A stretch of DNA of 60,271 nucleotides from Alphaproteobacteria bacterium (GTDB taxonomy: Bacteria > Pseudomonadota > Alphaproteobacteria > Rhodobacterales > Rhodobacteraceae): the NCBI GenBank assembly GCA_030425395.1, contig JAUIAS010000020.1, forward strand, positions 1-60,271. The letters run 5' to 3'. The notes below the pieces were generated by a model. The model ran no database searches. It worked only from the letters and a program-made list of their open reading frames with translations, and was not told the origin of the DNA. Below, in pieces: positions 1 to 9,511 of the stretch. The translations under genes and the position numbers were made by a program. Every line of letters starts with the position of its first letter. Positions within the stretch are counted from its first letter, which is position 1.

Positions 1-54
1 GTTGTACGAAGGCCAGTTCCTGGTCTTGTACTTCGTAGGGGCCCAACTGCTCAT
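1..54 (-). CDS. IS5-family transposase, N-terminal fragment
   Basis: ATG at 54 reads MSSWAPTKYKTRNWPSYN before the window ends. The TRNWPSYN-type N-terminus is characteristic of IS5-family transposases in Rhodobacteraceae. A Shine-Dalgarno-like GGGAGG lies just upstream. The catalytic DDE domain would lie to the left of the window. The gene is partial because of the window boundary, with no sign of mutation. Confidence 0.75.
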   Translation of the reverse strand, partial: MSSWAPTKYKTRNWPSYN

Positions 55-116
55 GCCTCCCAGCTATCACGCTGGATTCATGCAGTGAATCCCCCGCGTA
101 GTTGTGCAACAAAGCC
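1..116 (-). mobile_element. IS5-family insertion sequence, left end (partial)
   Basis: Read on the minus strand from 116 down to 1, this is the left end of an insertion sequence. It starts with the terminal inverted repeat GGCTTTGTTGCACAAC, followed by a short leader and the start of a transposase gene at 54. It is identical over 116 bp to 60145-60260 in opposite orientation. The GGCTTTGTTG terminus and the encoded N-terminus fit the IS5 family (IS903-like group). The rest lies outside the window, so the target-site duplication cannot be checked. Confidence 0.85.
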
Positions 117-386
117 CCGCCCGTGCAAAAAACTGTATCACAGGCGTCGCCAAAACGAAGAACTCTTGGTCAATTCGGGTCGAACTTTATCGAAATCCTT
201 ATTGAAAAACTGGAGGGAATAAACGCTAGGGTTGTATTTGCGGAAAAAATGCCCAGAAGATTCAGGTTTTCATTGCGCAATAGATGGCAAGCGGATCGCA
301 TGGTGCGCATCGTGGTGACGCATCGCCGCGATTGAAACGGCGATTCTGTATTTCCCGATGCGATGATTTGGAAAGGCCGCGGCCAC
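117..386. other. intergenic DNA between IS end and cyclase gene
   Basis: No convincing gene is present. Short open frames here have no recognisable motif or ribosome binding site. The stretch is more AT-rich than its surroundings at 180-290. It contains a 7-bp inverted repeat, ATCGCCG (322-328) with CGGCGAT (338-344), that could be a leftover transcript end or a regulatory hairpin. The cyclase promoter must lie here unless transcription comes from the IS. Confidence 0.5.
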
Positions 387-2597
387 ATGAAATGGTTTGC
401 CCGCAAAGTCGGCTGGGGTCGTCTGATTGCTCTCGCCCTGCTCGCTGCGTTGATATCGCTTCGTATTGCGGACCCTGTTTTTGTCGAACGCCTTCGGTTG
501 CAAGCCTTTGATGCATTTCAGCAGACAAGCCCGCGCGAACGCGCACCGGTCCCGGTTGCCATTCTGGATATTGACGACCGCAGCCTGACCGAGGTCGGTC
601 AGTGGCCATGGCCGCGCACCGTCATCGCCGATATGACGCTAAAGGCGGCACAGGCGGGCGCGGTTGCAGTAGCGTTTGACGTCATCTTTTCCGAGCCAGA
701 CAGATTGTCGCCGGAAAACATCGCCGCCGACAACCCCGCTCTGGCACCGGCCATCCGGGATGAGCTTCTAAGGCTGCCGTCAAATGATGACCTGTTGGCC
801 CAGACCTTTGCACGCACCCGTATCGTTGTCGGCCAGACCAGCGTTCGCCTTGCCAATTCGGACGCGGTGGCGGGCACGCCACCTGCCGAAGTGCCCCACG
901 CGATCCTCGGGCCCAATCCAGACCGTTTCATGTTGCGCTTCGACAATATGATCCAGAACCTTGAGGTCCTGGAGAACGCCGCATCAGGCCACGGCATGTT
1001 TACCGTGCTGCCTGATCCTGACGGGATTTTCCGCCGCCTGCCTGTCGTGATGAAGGCGCAAGGGGCTTATCGTCTTGGCCTGTCCATCGAATTGCTGCGG
1101 GTGGCAACTGGCGGCGACGCCTTTGCCGTCCGGTCCAACGCCGCGGGTATTGACGGCGTGGTAGTGGCCCGCCAGTTGATCCGCACCGAACAGGACGGCA
1201 CCGTCTGGAACAATTTTTCGCCCAGCGATCCCGCGCGTTACGTATCGGCCGTTGATCTGTTGAATGGCACGCTTCCGGCCAATCGGCTGGCGGGGCATCT
1301 AGTGCTGGTGGGCACCTCTGCCATCGGATTGGAGGATTTTCGCGGCACGCCGTTGGGGGTCTCCATGGCCGGTGTCGAAGTGCATGCCCAGCTGCTGGAG
1401 AATATCCTTGGTCAAACGCTGCTGTATCGCCCCAACTTTGCCATCGGGCTTGAGCTGGCCTTTATCGCGGGCATGTCTTTGCTTGTGATCGGGCTGGCAC
1501 CGATCCTGTCGGCGGGTGTGCTGCTGGCGACGACCGCTGTGTTGATCGGGTCAACCATTGGCGGCACATTTTACCTGTTCAAGTCCGAATTGCAGCTGTT
1601 CGATCCGTCCTTTCCGGTGCTCGCCGTGTTCGTCTCTGCCGTGCTCATGCTCTCGATCAATTATCTTCGCGAAGAGATGGAGAAACGCCAGATTCGGGGG
1701 GCATTCGGTCAATACGTGTCCCCCGATCTTGTTGCGACGCTGGCCGATAACCCCGATCAGTTGAAACTCGGTGGGGAGCGGCGTGAATTGTCGATCCTGT
1801 TCACCGATGTGCGCGGCTTTACCGGCATTTCCGAAAGCTTCAAGGACGACCCTACCGGGCTGACCACATTGATGAACCGCTTTCTGACGATCATGTCCGA
1901 TGCGATCATGGACAAGCGCGGCACGATCGACAAATTCATGGGCGATGCGATCATGGCCTTTTGGAATGCACCGCTGGATGAAAAGGATCATGCGCGGCTG
2001 AGCTGTTCTGCCGCCCTGCGAATGATGCAGGACATCGCCGATCTGAACACGCTGCGCGCCCATGAAACCGATGGATCAGCCATTCCGATCGACATCGGAA
2101 TCGGCATCAATACCGGCGATGCCGTTGTCGGCAACATGGGCAGCGACAAGCGGTTCGACTACAGCGCGCTTGGCGATCCGGTCAACCTCGCTTCGCGGCT
2201 TGAAGGTCAGACCAAATCCTATGGCGTGGATATCATCATCGGGGCCAGCACCCGTGCGCAGGTTGGTGAAGATTTCGCTGTGATCGAACTGGACCTGATC
2301 CGGGTCAAGGGAAAGCAGGAACCGGAACATATCCATGCCCTGATCGGGGATGGGGCCATGAATGCGACCCCTGACTTTGCCGCTCTGAGAACCGCCAACG
2401 AAACCATGATCGACAGTTACCGGCAGCAGAAATGGCAAGCCGCGACCCGCGCCGCACAGGATGTGCGCGCGGCTGGCAGTGCCTTGTCCGTCGATCTCGA
2501 TTTCTACGCCGCGCTCTATGAAGACCGGATCGCCACATTCCGCGACACCCCGCCTCCCGCGGACTGGGACGGGGTTTTCGTGGCAACCAGCAAGTAA
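387..2597 (+). CDS. CHASE2-domain class III adenylate/guanylate cyclase
   Basis: Membrane-bound nucleotide cyclase with an N-terminal transmembrane helix, an extracytoplasmic CHASE2 sensor domain (about residues 30-330; ILDIDDRSL, PWPRTVIADM), a cluster of about three transmembrane helices, and a C-terminal class III catalytic domain (about 450-640). The two metal-binding aspartates are visible in FTDVRGFT (D474) and FMGDAIMAF (D520), and the NxxxR transition-state motif in DPVNLASRL. The enzyme should make cAMP (less likely cGMP) in response to an external signal. ATG 387 is preferred over the in-frame ATG at 363 because GGAAAGG precedes it. It is convergent with the secretion operon, with a 5-bp gap. 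The catalytic residues appear intact. Confidence 0.9.
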   Translation: MKWFARKVGWGRLIALALLAALISLRIADPVFVERLRLQAFDAFQQTSPRERAPVPVAILDIDDRSLTEVGQWPWPRTVIADMTLKAAQAGAVAVAFDVIFSEPDRLSPENIAADNPALAPAIRDELLRLPSNDDLLAQTFARTRIVVGQTSVRLANSDAVAGTPPAEVPHAILGPNPDRFMLRFDNMIQNLEVLENAASGHGMFTVLPDPDGIFRRLPVVMKAQGAYRLGLSIELLRVATGGDAFAVRSNAAGIDGVVVARQLIRTEQDGTVWNNFSPSDPARYVSAVDLLNGTLPANRLAGHLVLVGTSAIGLEDFRGTPLGVSMAGVEVHAQLLENILGQTLLYRPNFAIGLELAFIAGMSLLVIGLAPILSAGVLLATTAVLIGSTIGGTFYLFKSELQLFDPSFPVLAVFVSAVLMLSINYLREEMEKRQIRGAFGQYVSPDLVATLADNPDQLKLGGERRELSILFTDVRGFTGISESFKDDPTGLTTLMNRFLTIMSDAIMDKRGTIDKFMGDAIMAFWNAPLDEKDHARLSCSAALRMMQDIADLNTLRAHETDGSAIPIDIGIGINTGDAVVGNMGSDKRFDYSALGDPVNLASRLEGQTKSYGVDIIIGASTRAQVGEDFAVIELDLIRVKGKQEPEHIHALIGDGAMNATPDFAALRTANETMIDSYRQQKWQAATRAAQDVRAAGSALSVDLDFYAALYEDRIATFRDTPPPADWDGVFVATSK

Positions 2598-2602
2598 AGC
2601 AA

Positions 2603-3925
2603 TCAGCGTTCGCGCAACGCCTCGGCCTTGGCGCGGCGCAGCGGCTTGAGAAGGTAGTTCATAACCGTTTTCTTGCCCGTCTGAATGTCCAGACTGGCCG
2701 TCATGCCCGGAGAAATGGGCAGCGGGTCATCGGCACTGCCGAGGGCATTGTTCTGCGTGCGCACGACCACCTTGAAGAACTCGCGGCCTTCGGGGTCGGT
2801 GATTGTATCCGCGCCGATGCGCGAGACTTCGCCCTGCAATGCCCCATAGACCAGATAATCATAGGCGGTGATTTTGACCGACACCGCGTCGCCCGGCGCG
2901 ATAAAGGCCACGTCGGCGGGGGCGATATTCGCCTCGACCAACAGGCCGTCATCGCTGGGCACGATTTCGGCAACAGGCGCACCGGGCTGAACCACGGCCC
3001 CGATTGTGGTGACGGTCAACCGGTTCACGGTGCCGCGCACAGGTGCCCGTAACTGGGTGCGCAGGACCCTGTCATCAGCAGCCTTGAGGGTTTCGCGCAG
3101 CACCGCAAGTTCCACCTGAACCCGCGCCAGTCTTTCGCGCGCCGACAACACATAGCGCGACCGGGCTGCGGCGATCTCGCTTTCCGCCTGCGCCAGCGCG
3201 GCCTCAAGCCTGAGACGGGATGCCTGCCCGACCGCCAGATCGCCCTTCATCTCGGCCAGCCTTGAATTGATCCGCAGCAACTCGATCCGGGGGGCCGCAT
3301 TTTCCGCCACGAACCGCGACACGAGTATCTGTTCCTCGTTCAGCGGCGCGATCACCGCCGCATGTTTCATCAACTGGGCCTCAAGTTCTGCCAGTTCGCT
3401 TTTCTTTTGCACCAACGTGTCATTGAGCACTGCCATTTCCGCGTCAAATTGCTTGCGCCGGGAATAAAATACTTCGGTTTCCACACCGCTGGCCAGCGGA
3501 TGGCTGGCGACAAAGATCGGTGAAAAGCTCAGATCGGACGCCATATCGGCTTCGGCTTCCAGACGGACCTGTTCGGCCAACAGCGCGGTTTCCTGTCTCT
3601 GCAATTCGCCTTGCCGCGACTGAAAACCTGTATCGTCAATCTGCATCAGGACCTGACCCGCCTCGACGACATCGCCCTCGGACACGCCTATCTGGCGGAC
3701 AATCCCGCCCTCAAGGCTTTGCACGACCTGCAATTGCGAGGACGGGATAACCCGCCCCGTGCCACGTGTGACCTCTTCGACCTCAAAGATATTGGCCCAG
3801 ATGACAAAGCCGACCGATATCACCGTGATCATCATCAACAACGCCCAACGGCTTTGATAAAGCGGACTTTTTCCGGCAGCGGCGATGTTGTTTACATATT
3901 GCTCTTCGACCTGACGCACAAACAT
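2603..3925 (-). CDS. HlyD-family type I secretion membrane fusion protein
   Basis: Periplasmic adaptor linking the inner-membrane ABC exporter to the TolC channel. It has a cytoplasmic N-terminus, one transmembrane helix at about residues 28-46, then a short beta-barrel/lipoyl half (RGTGRVIPSSQLQVVQSLEGG), long alpha-helical hairpin coiled coils (about 95-290), and the second lipoyl half with LRAPVRGTVNRL and the C-terminal HlyD beta-domain. The 440-aa length is typical of the family. It is the last gene of the tolC-ABC-hlyD operon, only 3 bp after the ABC gene. Confidence 0.93.
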   Translation of the reverse strand: MFVRQVEEQYVNNIAAAGKSPLYQSRWALLMMITVISVGFVIWANIFEVEEVTRGTGRVIPSSQLQVVQSLEGGIVRQIGVSEGDVVEAGQVLMQIDDTGFQSRQGELQRQETALLAEQVRLEAEADMASDLSFSPIFVASHPLASGVETEVFYSRRKQFDAEMAVLNDTLVQKKSELAELEAQLMKHAAVIAPLNEEQILVSRFVAENAAPRIELLRINSRLAEMKGDLAVGQASRLRLEAALAQAESEIAAARSRYVLSARERLARVQVELAVLRETLKAADDRVLRTQLRAPVRGTVNRLTVTTIGAVVQPGAPVAEIVPSDDGLLVEANIAPADVAFIAPGDAVSVKITAYDYLVYGALQGEVSRIGADTITDPEGREFFKVVVRTQNNALGSADDPLPISPGMTASLDIQTGKKTVMNYLLKPLRRAKAEALRER

Positions 3926-3928
3926 GGG

Positions 3929-6121
3929 TTATTCCGCCCCGCCGTTCTGGGGCTGGTTTGCGTTCAGCCTTTGCATGACCGTGTCCTTGGCCCCGTCCAG
4001 CACTTTGCGCCCCCCCTCCAGAATGACAAACCGGTCCGCGATGGCCGACAGGGATTGACGGTGTGTTGACAGGATCAAGGTCGTTCCCGACGCGTTCAGC
4101 TCTTTCAGGCGGGTGCAGACGGTACGCTCCATCTCCTGATCCATTGCATTGGTGGGTTCGTCGAGGAAAAGCAGTTTGGGCGACTTGAGCAGCACCCGCG
4201 CCAGAACGAGTGCCTGCGCCTGCCCGCCCGAAAGGCTGCTGCCGTTTTCGGTAATCTTCATCTCAAGCCCGCTTGCGCTGCCCGCGACAAAGGCACCAAG
4301 CCCGGAGTAGTAGAGCGCCTTTTCGATATCGTCCTGCGTGGCATCCGGGCGTGCCAACAAGAGATTTTCGCGCAGGGTTCCAGTGAACAGATCACAGCTT
4401 TGCGGCAGATACCCGATGCCGTCGCGGAGTTCGGCACGGTCGTATTGGTTCAGACCAAACCCATCCACTCGGATCGAGCCCTGCTGGGGTTCGATCAGCC
4501 CGCACAGCATCTTGCCCAAAGTCGTCTTGCCCGATCCAACCCGCCCCAGAAGGGCAACGCATTCCCCCGGTCCCACGGTCAGTGTCAGCGCCTGAATCGC
4601 GGGCACCTGCATATCGGGATAGGTAAATGTCACATCCGACAAATCCAGCGCCGCACGGCGGACCCGCAGATGCGACCGCACCGTCGCAGGTTTGTCGCCA
4701 CGCAACTGCATCATCTCATTCAGCGAACGCAACGATTTGAGAACATATTGCAAGCGGAACGTTGCCTGCGCGATCCCCGACAGCGGGGCCAGCGCACGCC
4801 CCGACAGGATCGACGCAGCGATCAGCGCACCCACGGTGATTTGACCATCAAAGATCAGGTAAACACCCCATACAACGATCAGAATGCTGACGCCCTGCTG
4901 AATGAACATCGTCGCGTTTATGGACAGGTTCGACCAGAACCGCGCCCGGCCGGTGACACGTGCGCTGGCCGCAATCGCGGTTTCCCATTCGCGCTGCATC
5001 AGCCCCTCGGCGTTCAGGGTCTTGACGGTTTCGACCCCTTGCAAGCTTTCCATAAGGACGGTTTGACGACGGCTTGCCAATTGCACGGCGCTTTGTGCCG
5101 TCGCGTCGATCGCCGCCCGACAGATCAGGGCAATCCCCAGCACCACTGGAATCGCGATCATGGGGACAAAAGCGAGCGGCCCGACAATCACGTAAAGCAC
5201 CGCCAGAAACAGCGCGATGAACAGGAGATCAAAGAAAGATACAAAGGTGGTCGAGGCAAAGAAATCCTTGACCGTCTCATATTCCCTGATCTGCCCTGCC
5301 AACGCGGCAGACCCGCCCGGACGCACCAAAACTCCCAGATCCAACGCGTGACGATAGAGCGCCGCACCGACCTTGAGATCGACGCGCTGGCTGATGGTTT
5401 CAATGGTGGCAAGACGCACGGTGCGCAGGGCAAGCTCGGCACAGACCGCCAGAACCACACCTATGGCAAGCGTCCACAAAGTGACAAAAGACAGGTTCGG
5501 CACGACCTTGTCATATACATTCATGATGAACAAAGGCAGCGCCAATCCCATCGAATTGAGCAGGAAAGACGCCAGCATCACCTGCATCCAGGATGGCCAA
5601 TGCGCCCGCACAGGGGCCCAGAACCAATGCCCCTCGCGGCGCGCCCTGACACCGGTTGGGCTGTTGGCATCCTCGAAGGTAACCAACATCACCTGCGGAT
5701 CAATCCGCTTCTGCAAATCGCGAAGCGTCCCGGACTGTTCGGCCATTTCCGCGGCCGGATCCACCCAGATGGCCCGGCTGGTCACGGCATCCACCGATAT
5801 CAGGATCAGTGGGCCGCCCTGTTTATCAAACACGATACATGGCAGCACGATCGGATCGAGATGGCGCAGCTTTTTTCGGTAGAGGGTGTTCTTCAACCCC
5901 ACCGTCTCCAGCCCCGCACCAAGCGACGCGGGATCGTCGAGCGTGATTTGCCCACTGAGACGCGCGGTGACTGCAGCCTTGGAGTAGGGTTGCGCAAAGA
6001 AGGACGCAAACCAACGCACAACGATATGCCCGCTATCGGTTTCGCCAACTGTCTGCGCATCGGGGGCGGTGCCGATCTGTGATGCGACCGCAGCCGCCTC
6101 AGAGGCACCCCGCGCGGTCAT
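3929..6121 (-). CDS. Type I secretion ABC exporter, LapB/LssB-like
   Basis: Permease-ATPase of a type I secretion system. Residues 30-150 form a C39-peptidase-like domain lacking the catalytic Cys/His, as in LapB/LssB-type exporters of large RTX adhesins. Residues 170-460 form the six-helix transmembrane domain. Residues 490-715 form the nucleotide-binding domain, with Walker A GRVGSGKTT (526-534), signature SLSGGQ (629-634) and Walker B LLFLDEPTN (about 650-657). Its start overlaps the tolC stop by ATGA, so the two are translationally coupled. The degenerate peptidase domain suggests recognition of a C-terminal signal on the substrate rather than leader cleavage. The substrate gene is not in the window. 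Confidence 0.93.
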   Translation of the reverse strand: MTARGASEAAAVASQIGTAPDAQTVGETDSGHIVVRWFASFFAQPYSKAAVTARLSGQITLDDPASLGAGLETVGLKNTLYRKKLRHLDPIVLPCIVFDKQGGPLILISVDAVTSRAIWVDPAAEMAEQSGTLRDLQKRIDPQVMLVTFEDANSPTGVRARREGHWFWAPVRAHWPSWMQVMLASFLLNSMGLALPLFIMNVYDKVVPNLSFVTLWTLAIGVVLAVCAELALRTVRLATIETISQRVDLKVGAALYRHALDLGVLVRPGGSAALAGQIREYETVKDFFASTTFVSFFDLLFIALFLAVLYVIVGPLAFVPMIAIPVVLGIALICRAAIDATAQSAVQLASRRQTVLMESLQGVETVKTLNAEGLMQREWETAIAASARVTGRARFWSNLSINATMFIQQGVSILIVVWGVYLIFDGQITVGALIAASILSGRALAPLSGIAQATFRLQYVLKSLRSLNEMMQLRGDKPATVRSHLRVRRAALDLSDVTFTYPDMQVPAIQALTLTVGPGECVALLGRVGSGKTTLGKMLCGLIEPQQGSIRVDGFGLNQYDRAELRDGIGYLPQSCDLFTGTLRENLLLARPDATQDDIEKALYYSGLGAFVAGSASGLEMKITENGSSLSGGQAQALVLARVLLKSPKLLFLDEPTNAMDQEMERTVCTRLKELNASGTTLILSTHRQSLSAIADRFVILEGGRKVLDGAKDTVMQRLNANQPQNGGAE

Positions 6122-7497
6122 TTATCCAGCAGCAAGCGGCCCTTGCTGATCACGTCACGGGGTTTTTGCCCCGCACTTGGGGCAATCTGTGACGCCAACA
6201 CACGATTGCTTTGGGCGACGCCAAAATGGTTGGCGAGCCTGCTTTGCGCCGCCAGCGCCCGAAACCCGGAAAAGCTGAGGATCGCGTCCGAATTCACCCT
6301 CTCGATCTGCGCGTTATACAAACGATTTGTGGCCACCATCAGGTCAAGCACACCGCGCGTGGCCATTTCGAACTCGGCTTCAAAGTTATCCAGCATCGTT
6401 TGGGACGCGTCCACCTGCCGCCCGAGTATATCGCGCTTGAGACTGTTGATCTGATAGGAGGTCCAGGCAATCGTGGCCAATTCCTCGACATCGCGCACCA
6501 CTGCCATCCGTTGATAAAGCGCTTCGTTCTTGCGTTCGTCGAGACTGGCGCGGCGCTCGGCACGTTTGCCACCGTAAAGCTGCCAGGACAGGCCAACACC
6601 GACAAAGACGTTCTTTTCGCTGCCACGTGATCCATCAAGGTTGCGCCCAGCGGACGCCCCCGCCCGCAGCTTGACCTGTGGCGCGAATTCGGCCTCGGCC
6701 ATGCTCTTTTCAAACGCGCGCACATCAACATTGGCCCCGGCACTTCGGACCCGATAACTGTTGTGCACGCTGTCCTTTACATACTCCTCCATCGACGACG
6801 GAGGGCGCACCGGTTTGGGCACTTGCAACCCGGCCGGCGGAGCCTTGCCAGTCAGGCGCTTGTAACCGGCTGAAGCTTCTTGCAGGCGGCGCTGAATATC
6901 GGCGATCGTCACTTGCGCGGTGAATTGCGCCATCTCGATCTGGACAAAATCGCTGGCGGGCAGACTGCCACCGTCCAAGAGTGTCTGAGCCTGATCGTAA
7001 ATCTTGCGCAGTCGTGCCTGATTTCTGCGCGCGACCCGCAATAGCTGCTGCTGGCGGGCGATGTTTATATGCTGTTCGGCCACCATCAAGGCCATGGTTT
7101 CCGACGCATCCAGCAATTCAAACGCGCCCTGATCCACGCGGGCTGCCGCAGCATAGACCCCGTTGGCGCGCTTGAACCCATCAAAAACCGTCAGCTCTGC
7201 CACCACGCGGACGTCCGAGTTGAACTTGGCATCGCGATTGTCTGCGGGGGCCAGCCCCGTGGGATTGTCCACATATTCCTGCCCCGCCTCCCCCGAAAGG
7301 GTCACGGTCGGCTGGAACCCTGCGCCAGTGTACAGCAGATCATATGTCAGAGCCCTGAAATTCGCGTCCGAAGCCTTGATTTGCGGGTTTGACGTCAGCG
7401 CCGCCTGCACGGCAGATTTCAAACTGTCAGCAGAGGCGCTGGCAACAGGCAATAAAATTGACAATGTTCCGGCAAGCAGGAGCGCGGTGACCTTCAT
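6118..7497 (-). CDS. TolC-family outer membrane channel of type I secretion
   Basis: Outer membrane efflux protein with two OEP repeats. The start at 7497 is chosen because AGGAAGG precedes it and the protein then begins with a clean signal peptide (MKVTALLLAGTLSILLPVASASA) of about 23 residues. A longer in-frame start at 7572 would add 25 non-conserved residues. It has long helical segments with internal repeat character, and 459 aa is typical of TolC/LapE proteins. It is the first gene of the three-gene secretion operon and completes a full inner-to-outer-membrane export path. Confidence 0.9.
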   Translation of the reverse strand: MKVTALLLAGTLSILLPVASASADSLKSAVQAALTSNPQIKASDANFRALTYDLLYTGAGFQPTVTLSGEAGQEYVDNPTGLAPADNRDAKFNSDVRVVAELTVFDGFKRANGVYAAAARVDQGAFELLDASETMALMVAEQHINIARQQQLLRVARRNQARLRKIYDQAQTLLDGGSLPASDFVQIEMAQFTAQVTIADIQRRLQEASAGYKRLTGKAPPAGLQVPKPVRPPSSMEEYVKDSVHNSYRVRSAGANVDVRAFEKSMAEAEFAPQVKLRAGASAGRNLDGSRGSEKNVFVGVGLSWQLYGGKRAERRASLDERKNEALYQRMAVVRDVEELATIAWTSYQINSLKRDILGRQVDASQTMLDNFEAEFEMATRGVLDLMVATNRLYNAQIERVNSDAILSFSGFRALAAQSRLANHFGVAQSNRVLASQIAPSAGQKPRDVISKGRLLLDK

Positions 7498-7767
7498 TTT
7501 CGCCTTCCTAGGCAAAGACCACCGAAACCGCCAAACGCTCGCAGTTTTCCCAGCACCCTTTGGCTCAAACAATTTCCTGTACGCTAACGGACGAAAGCCT
7601 CACAAAAGCGCGCCTTCGTGATATCTTAAGACGCAATGTCGGGCATGTTGCAACAATTGATGCTGGCCCAATGAATCTTTTGCAAAGAGGAGACTTATCC
7701 ACAACAGCGCCTTTCGAAGACCAGCGCAGAGCGCTACAAGGAAACAGACGTCTCACGGAGCAGGCAC
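7498..7767. promoter_or_regulatory. divergent intergenic region, tolC / sulfotransferase
   Basis: A 270-bp gap holding the promoters for the leftward secretion operon and the rightward sulfotransferase gene. It is clearly more AT-rich than flanking DNA around 7560-7700. No gene with a credible ribosome binding site is visible, and no strong operator palindrome was found. Confidence 0.45.
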
Positions 7768-9471
7768 ATGATCCTCGATGGCAAACACTTTGTGCCGGAC
7801 TTTCCCAAGCCCCCCACAGAGATCAGCATTTATCAGGCCATCGGCATTCTCGGTGTTCTGGTCCCACCCGCAAACAACGATGATGTCCTGCGCCATTGCA
7901 CCATTGCGGATCCGGTCATCCGGGTCTGGGCGATCTCCACGGTCCTGCTCAAGACAAGACACATAGACGGGCCGCTTCTGGAAGCCGCCATGCAGGCCGC
8001 CCATTACAGCGCCTATATCCGCAATCTGCTTGTGCCCCTTCTTCTCAAGGCGCTGCGGTTCGATCTGATAAACATCGTTCAGGAAATCGACCAGAAAGCG
8101 GGCGCCGAACCCAGCACGCTGAACTCCCACCTGACACAGGCAATGATCAGGAACGACTATCAGGCGCAGGTCGCGCTGCATGAACGGCTTTATCTGCAAA
8201 CCGGTAATCTGCGCCATGTGGCCCTTGCGCGGGATGTCGCGACGATGTGGCTGAACTGGAAAAAGGCGCTGGTGCATCTGTTGCGTGTGATCTTCACCCA
8301 TGCCGAACCGCTGCAACCCGGCGTGATCGGCGTGTTGCGCATGTTCGAGGCCGAGGACGCACGCGCGGAATTCAAGACCATCGTGCAGGTGATCAAACCC
8401 AATCAGGCAATCATGCTGGCCGTGGTATACGGGGCCGCGCAGTTGCAATATTGGGACAAGAATTACGATCACGCGATCCGAATTCTGGAAGAGTCCGGTG
8501 CCATGGACACTGCGCAACCGCGAACGCGCACCCGGTTTTGCAATCTGATCGCCAATTGTCATGAGAAATCGGGCCGGTTTGAAGAGGCCGCAACGTGGTT
8601 TCAGCGCCAGAATGACGCTGGCAAACGCGATACACCAAAGCCCGCGCGGTTCATCGCGGATATCGAACGTCGTGGGCAATGGGCCATTCCGAATTTGCCC
8701 CCCGATCCTCAGACCAGACATTTTATCATGACAGGGTTCACCCGTTCGGGCACGACCCTCCTGGAGAATGTTCTGGGGGCGCATCCGGAAGTTGTCACAT
8801 GCGAAGAACCGCTTGCCTTCAACAAGGCGCTGCACACAGCGTTCCAACTGGATCTGGCAGAAGATCCGCACAAGACCAACGCAGGTCTGCGCGCGGCGTT
8901 CAATCGTAACCTTTACTATCAGGAACTGAACCGCTTCGTCGACAAACCCGATCCGAAGGTGATCATCGACAAGACCCCGATGATGGGTGCCAGCATCAAA
9001 TACCTTCAGAAGCTGATGCCAGACAAACGCTACATCTTTTCCATTCGTCACCCCTATGACGTGGTGCTGTCCAACTTCAAACAGATCTACAATCAAACCG
9101 TCGAAATGGTCGCCTTCAACACGGTGCATGACGCCTGCGTGCAGTATGATTTCGTCATGCGTCAGTGGTTTGACGTGTTTCCCGGCCCCGACCAACGGGT
9201 CCATTATGTGACCTATGATGATCTTGTGACGGATTTCGATCACGTCGTGCGCGGGACGTTGGATTTTCTCGGCGTCGCGTGGTCTGACGAGGTCAGCGCC
9301 TTCGCCGCCAGTTCTGCTGAACGTGCCGTGCGCACGCCAAGCTATGCCAAGGTGCGTCAGGGTTTGGGGATCGGCATCCAAACCACGCGGCGCAATTATG
9401 ACTTCCTCTTTGACAAGGAATGCCGCGCGCTGCTTGATCCCTGGGTAGAGCGCCACGGCTATGCCGCATGA
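7768..9471 (+). CDS. TPR-containing sulfotransferase
   Basis: The N-terminal half (about 1-310) is helical with tetratricopeptide-like character. The C-terminal half is a PAPS-dependent sulfotransferase. The 5'-phosphosulfate loop is seen in GFTRSGTTLLENVLGAHP (residues 323-340), and the 3'-phosphate motif in the FSIRHPYDVVLSNF region. The enzyme would transfer sulfate from PAPS to a hydroxyl or tyrosine of an unknown acceptor. It sits between a type I secretion operon and a predicted glycosyltransferase, which is suggestive of modification of an exported or surface molecule (inference). The 567-aa length fits TPR-sulfotransferase fusions in Rhodobacteraceae. Confidence 0.85.
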   Translation: MILDGKHFVPDFPKPPTEISIYQAIGILGVLVPPANNDDVLRHCTIADPVIRVWAISTVLLKTRHIDGPLLEAAMQAAHYSAYIRNLLVPLLLKALRFDLINIVQEIDQKAGAEPSTLNSHLTQAMIRNDYQAQVALHERLYLQTGNLRHVALARDVATMWLNWKKALVHLLRVIFTHAEPLQPGVIGVLRMFEAEDARAEFKTIVQVIKPNQAIMLAVVYGAAQLQYWDKNYDHAIRILEESGAMDTAQPRTRTRFCNLIANCHEKSGRFEEAATWFQRQNDAGKRDTPKPARFIADIERRGQWAIPNLPPDPQTRHFIMTGFTRSGTTLLENVLGAHPEVVTCEEPLAFNKALHTAFQLDLAEDPHKTNAGLRAAFNRNLYYQELNRFVDKPDPKVIIDKTPMMGASIKYLQKLMPDKRYIFSIRHPYDVVLSNFKQIYNQTVEMVAFNTVHDACVQYDFVMRQWFDVFPGPDQRVHYVTYDDLVTDFDHVVRGTLDFLGVAWSDEVSAFAASSAERAVRTPSYAKVRQGLGIGIQTTRRNYDFLFDKECRALLDPWVERHGYAA

Positions 9472-9511
9472 TCACGCCGCAAGATCACAATGACGGGATG
9501 GTTTACCCCAC

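Noticed and set aside
102-335. 77-codon frame next to the left IS end, as a possible truncated gene
   Set aside because: It starts inside the IS terminal repeat and has no recognisable motif or ribosome binding site.
4400-6082. 560-codon open frame antisense to the ABC exporter
   Set aside because: The opposite strand has intact Walker and signature motifs, so this frame is a shadow.
7753-9456. 567-codon open frame antisense to the sulfotransferase
   Set aside because: The plus-strand frame carries clear PAPS-binding motifs; the antisense frame has none and shows shadow-type composition.
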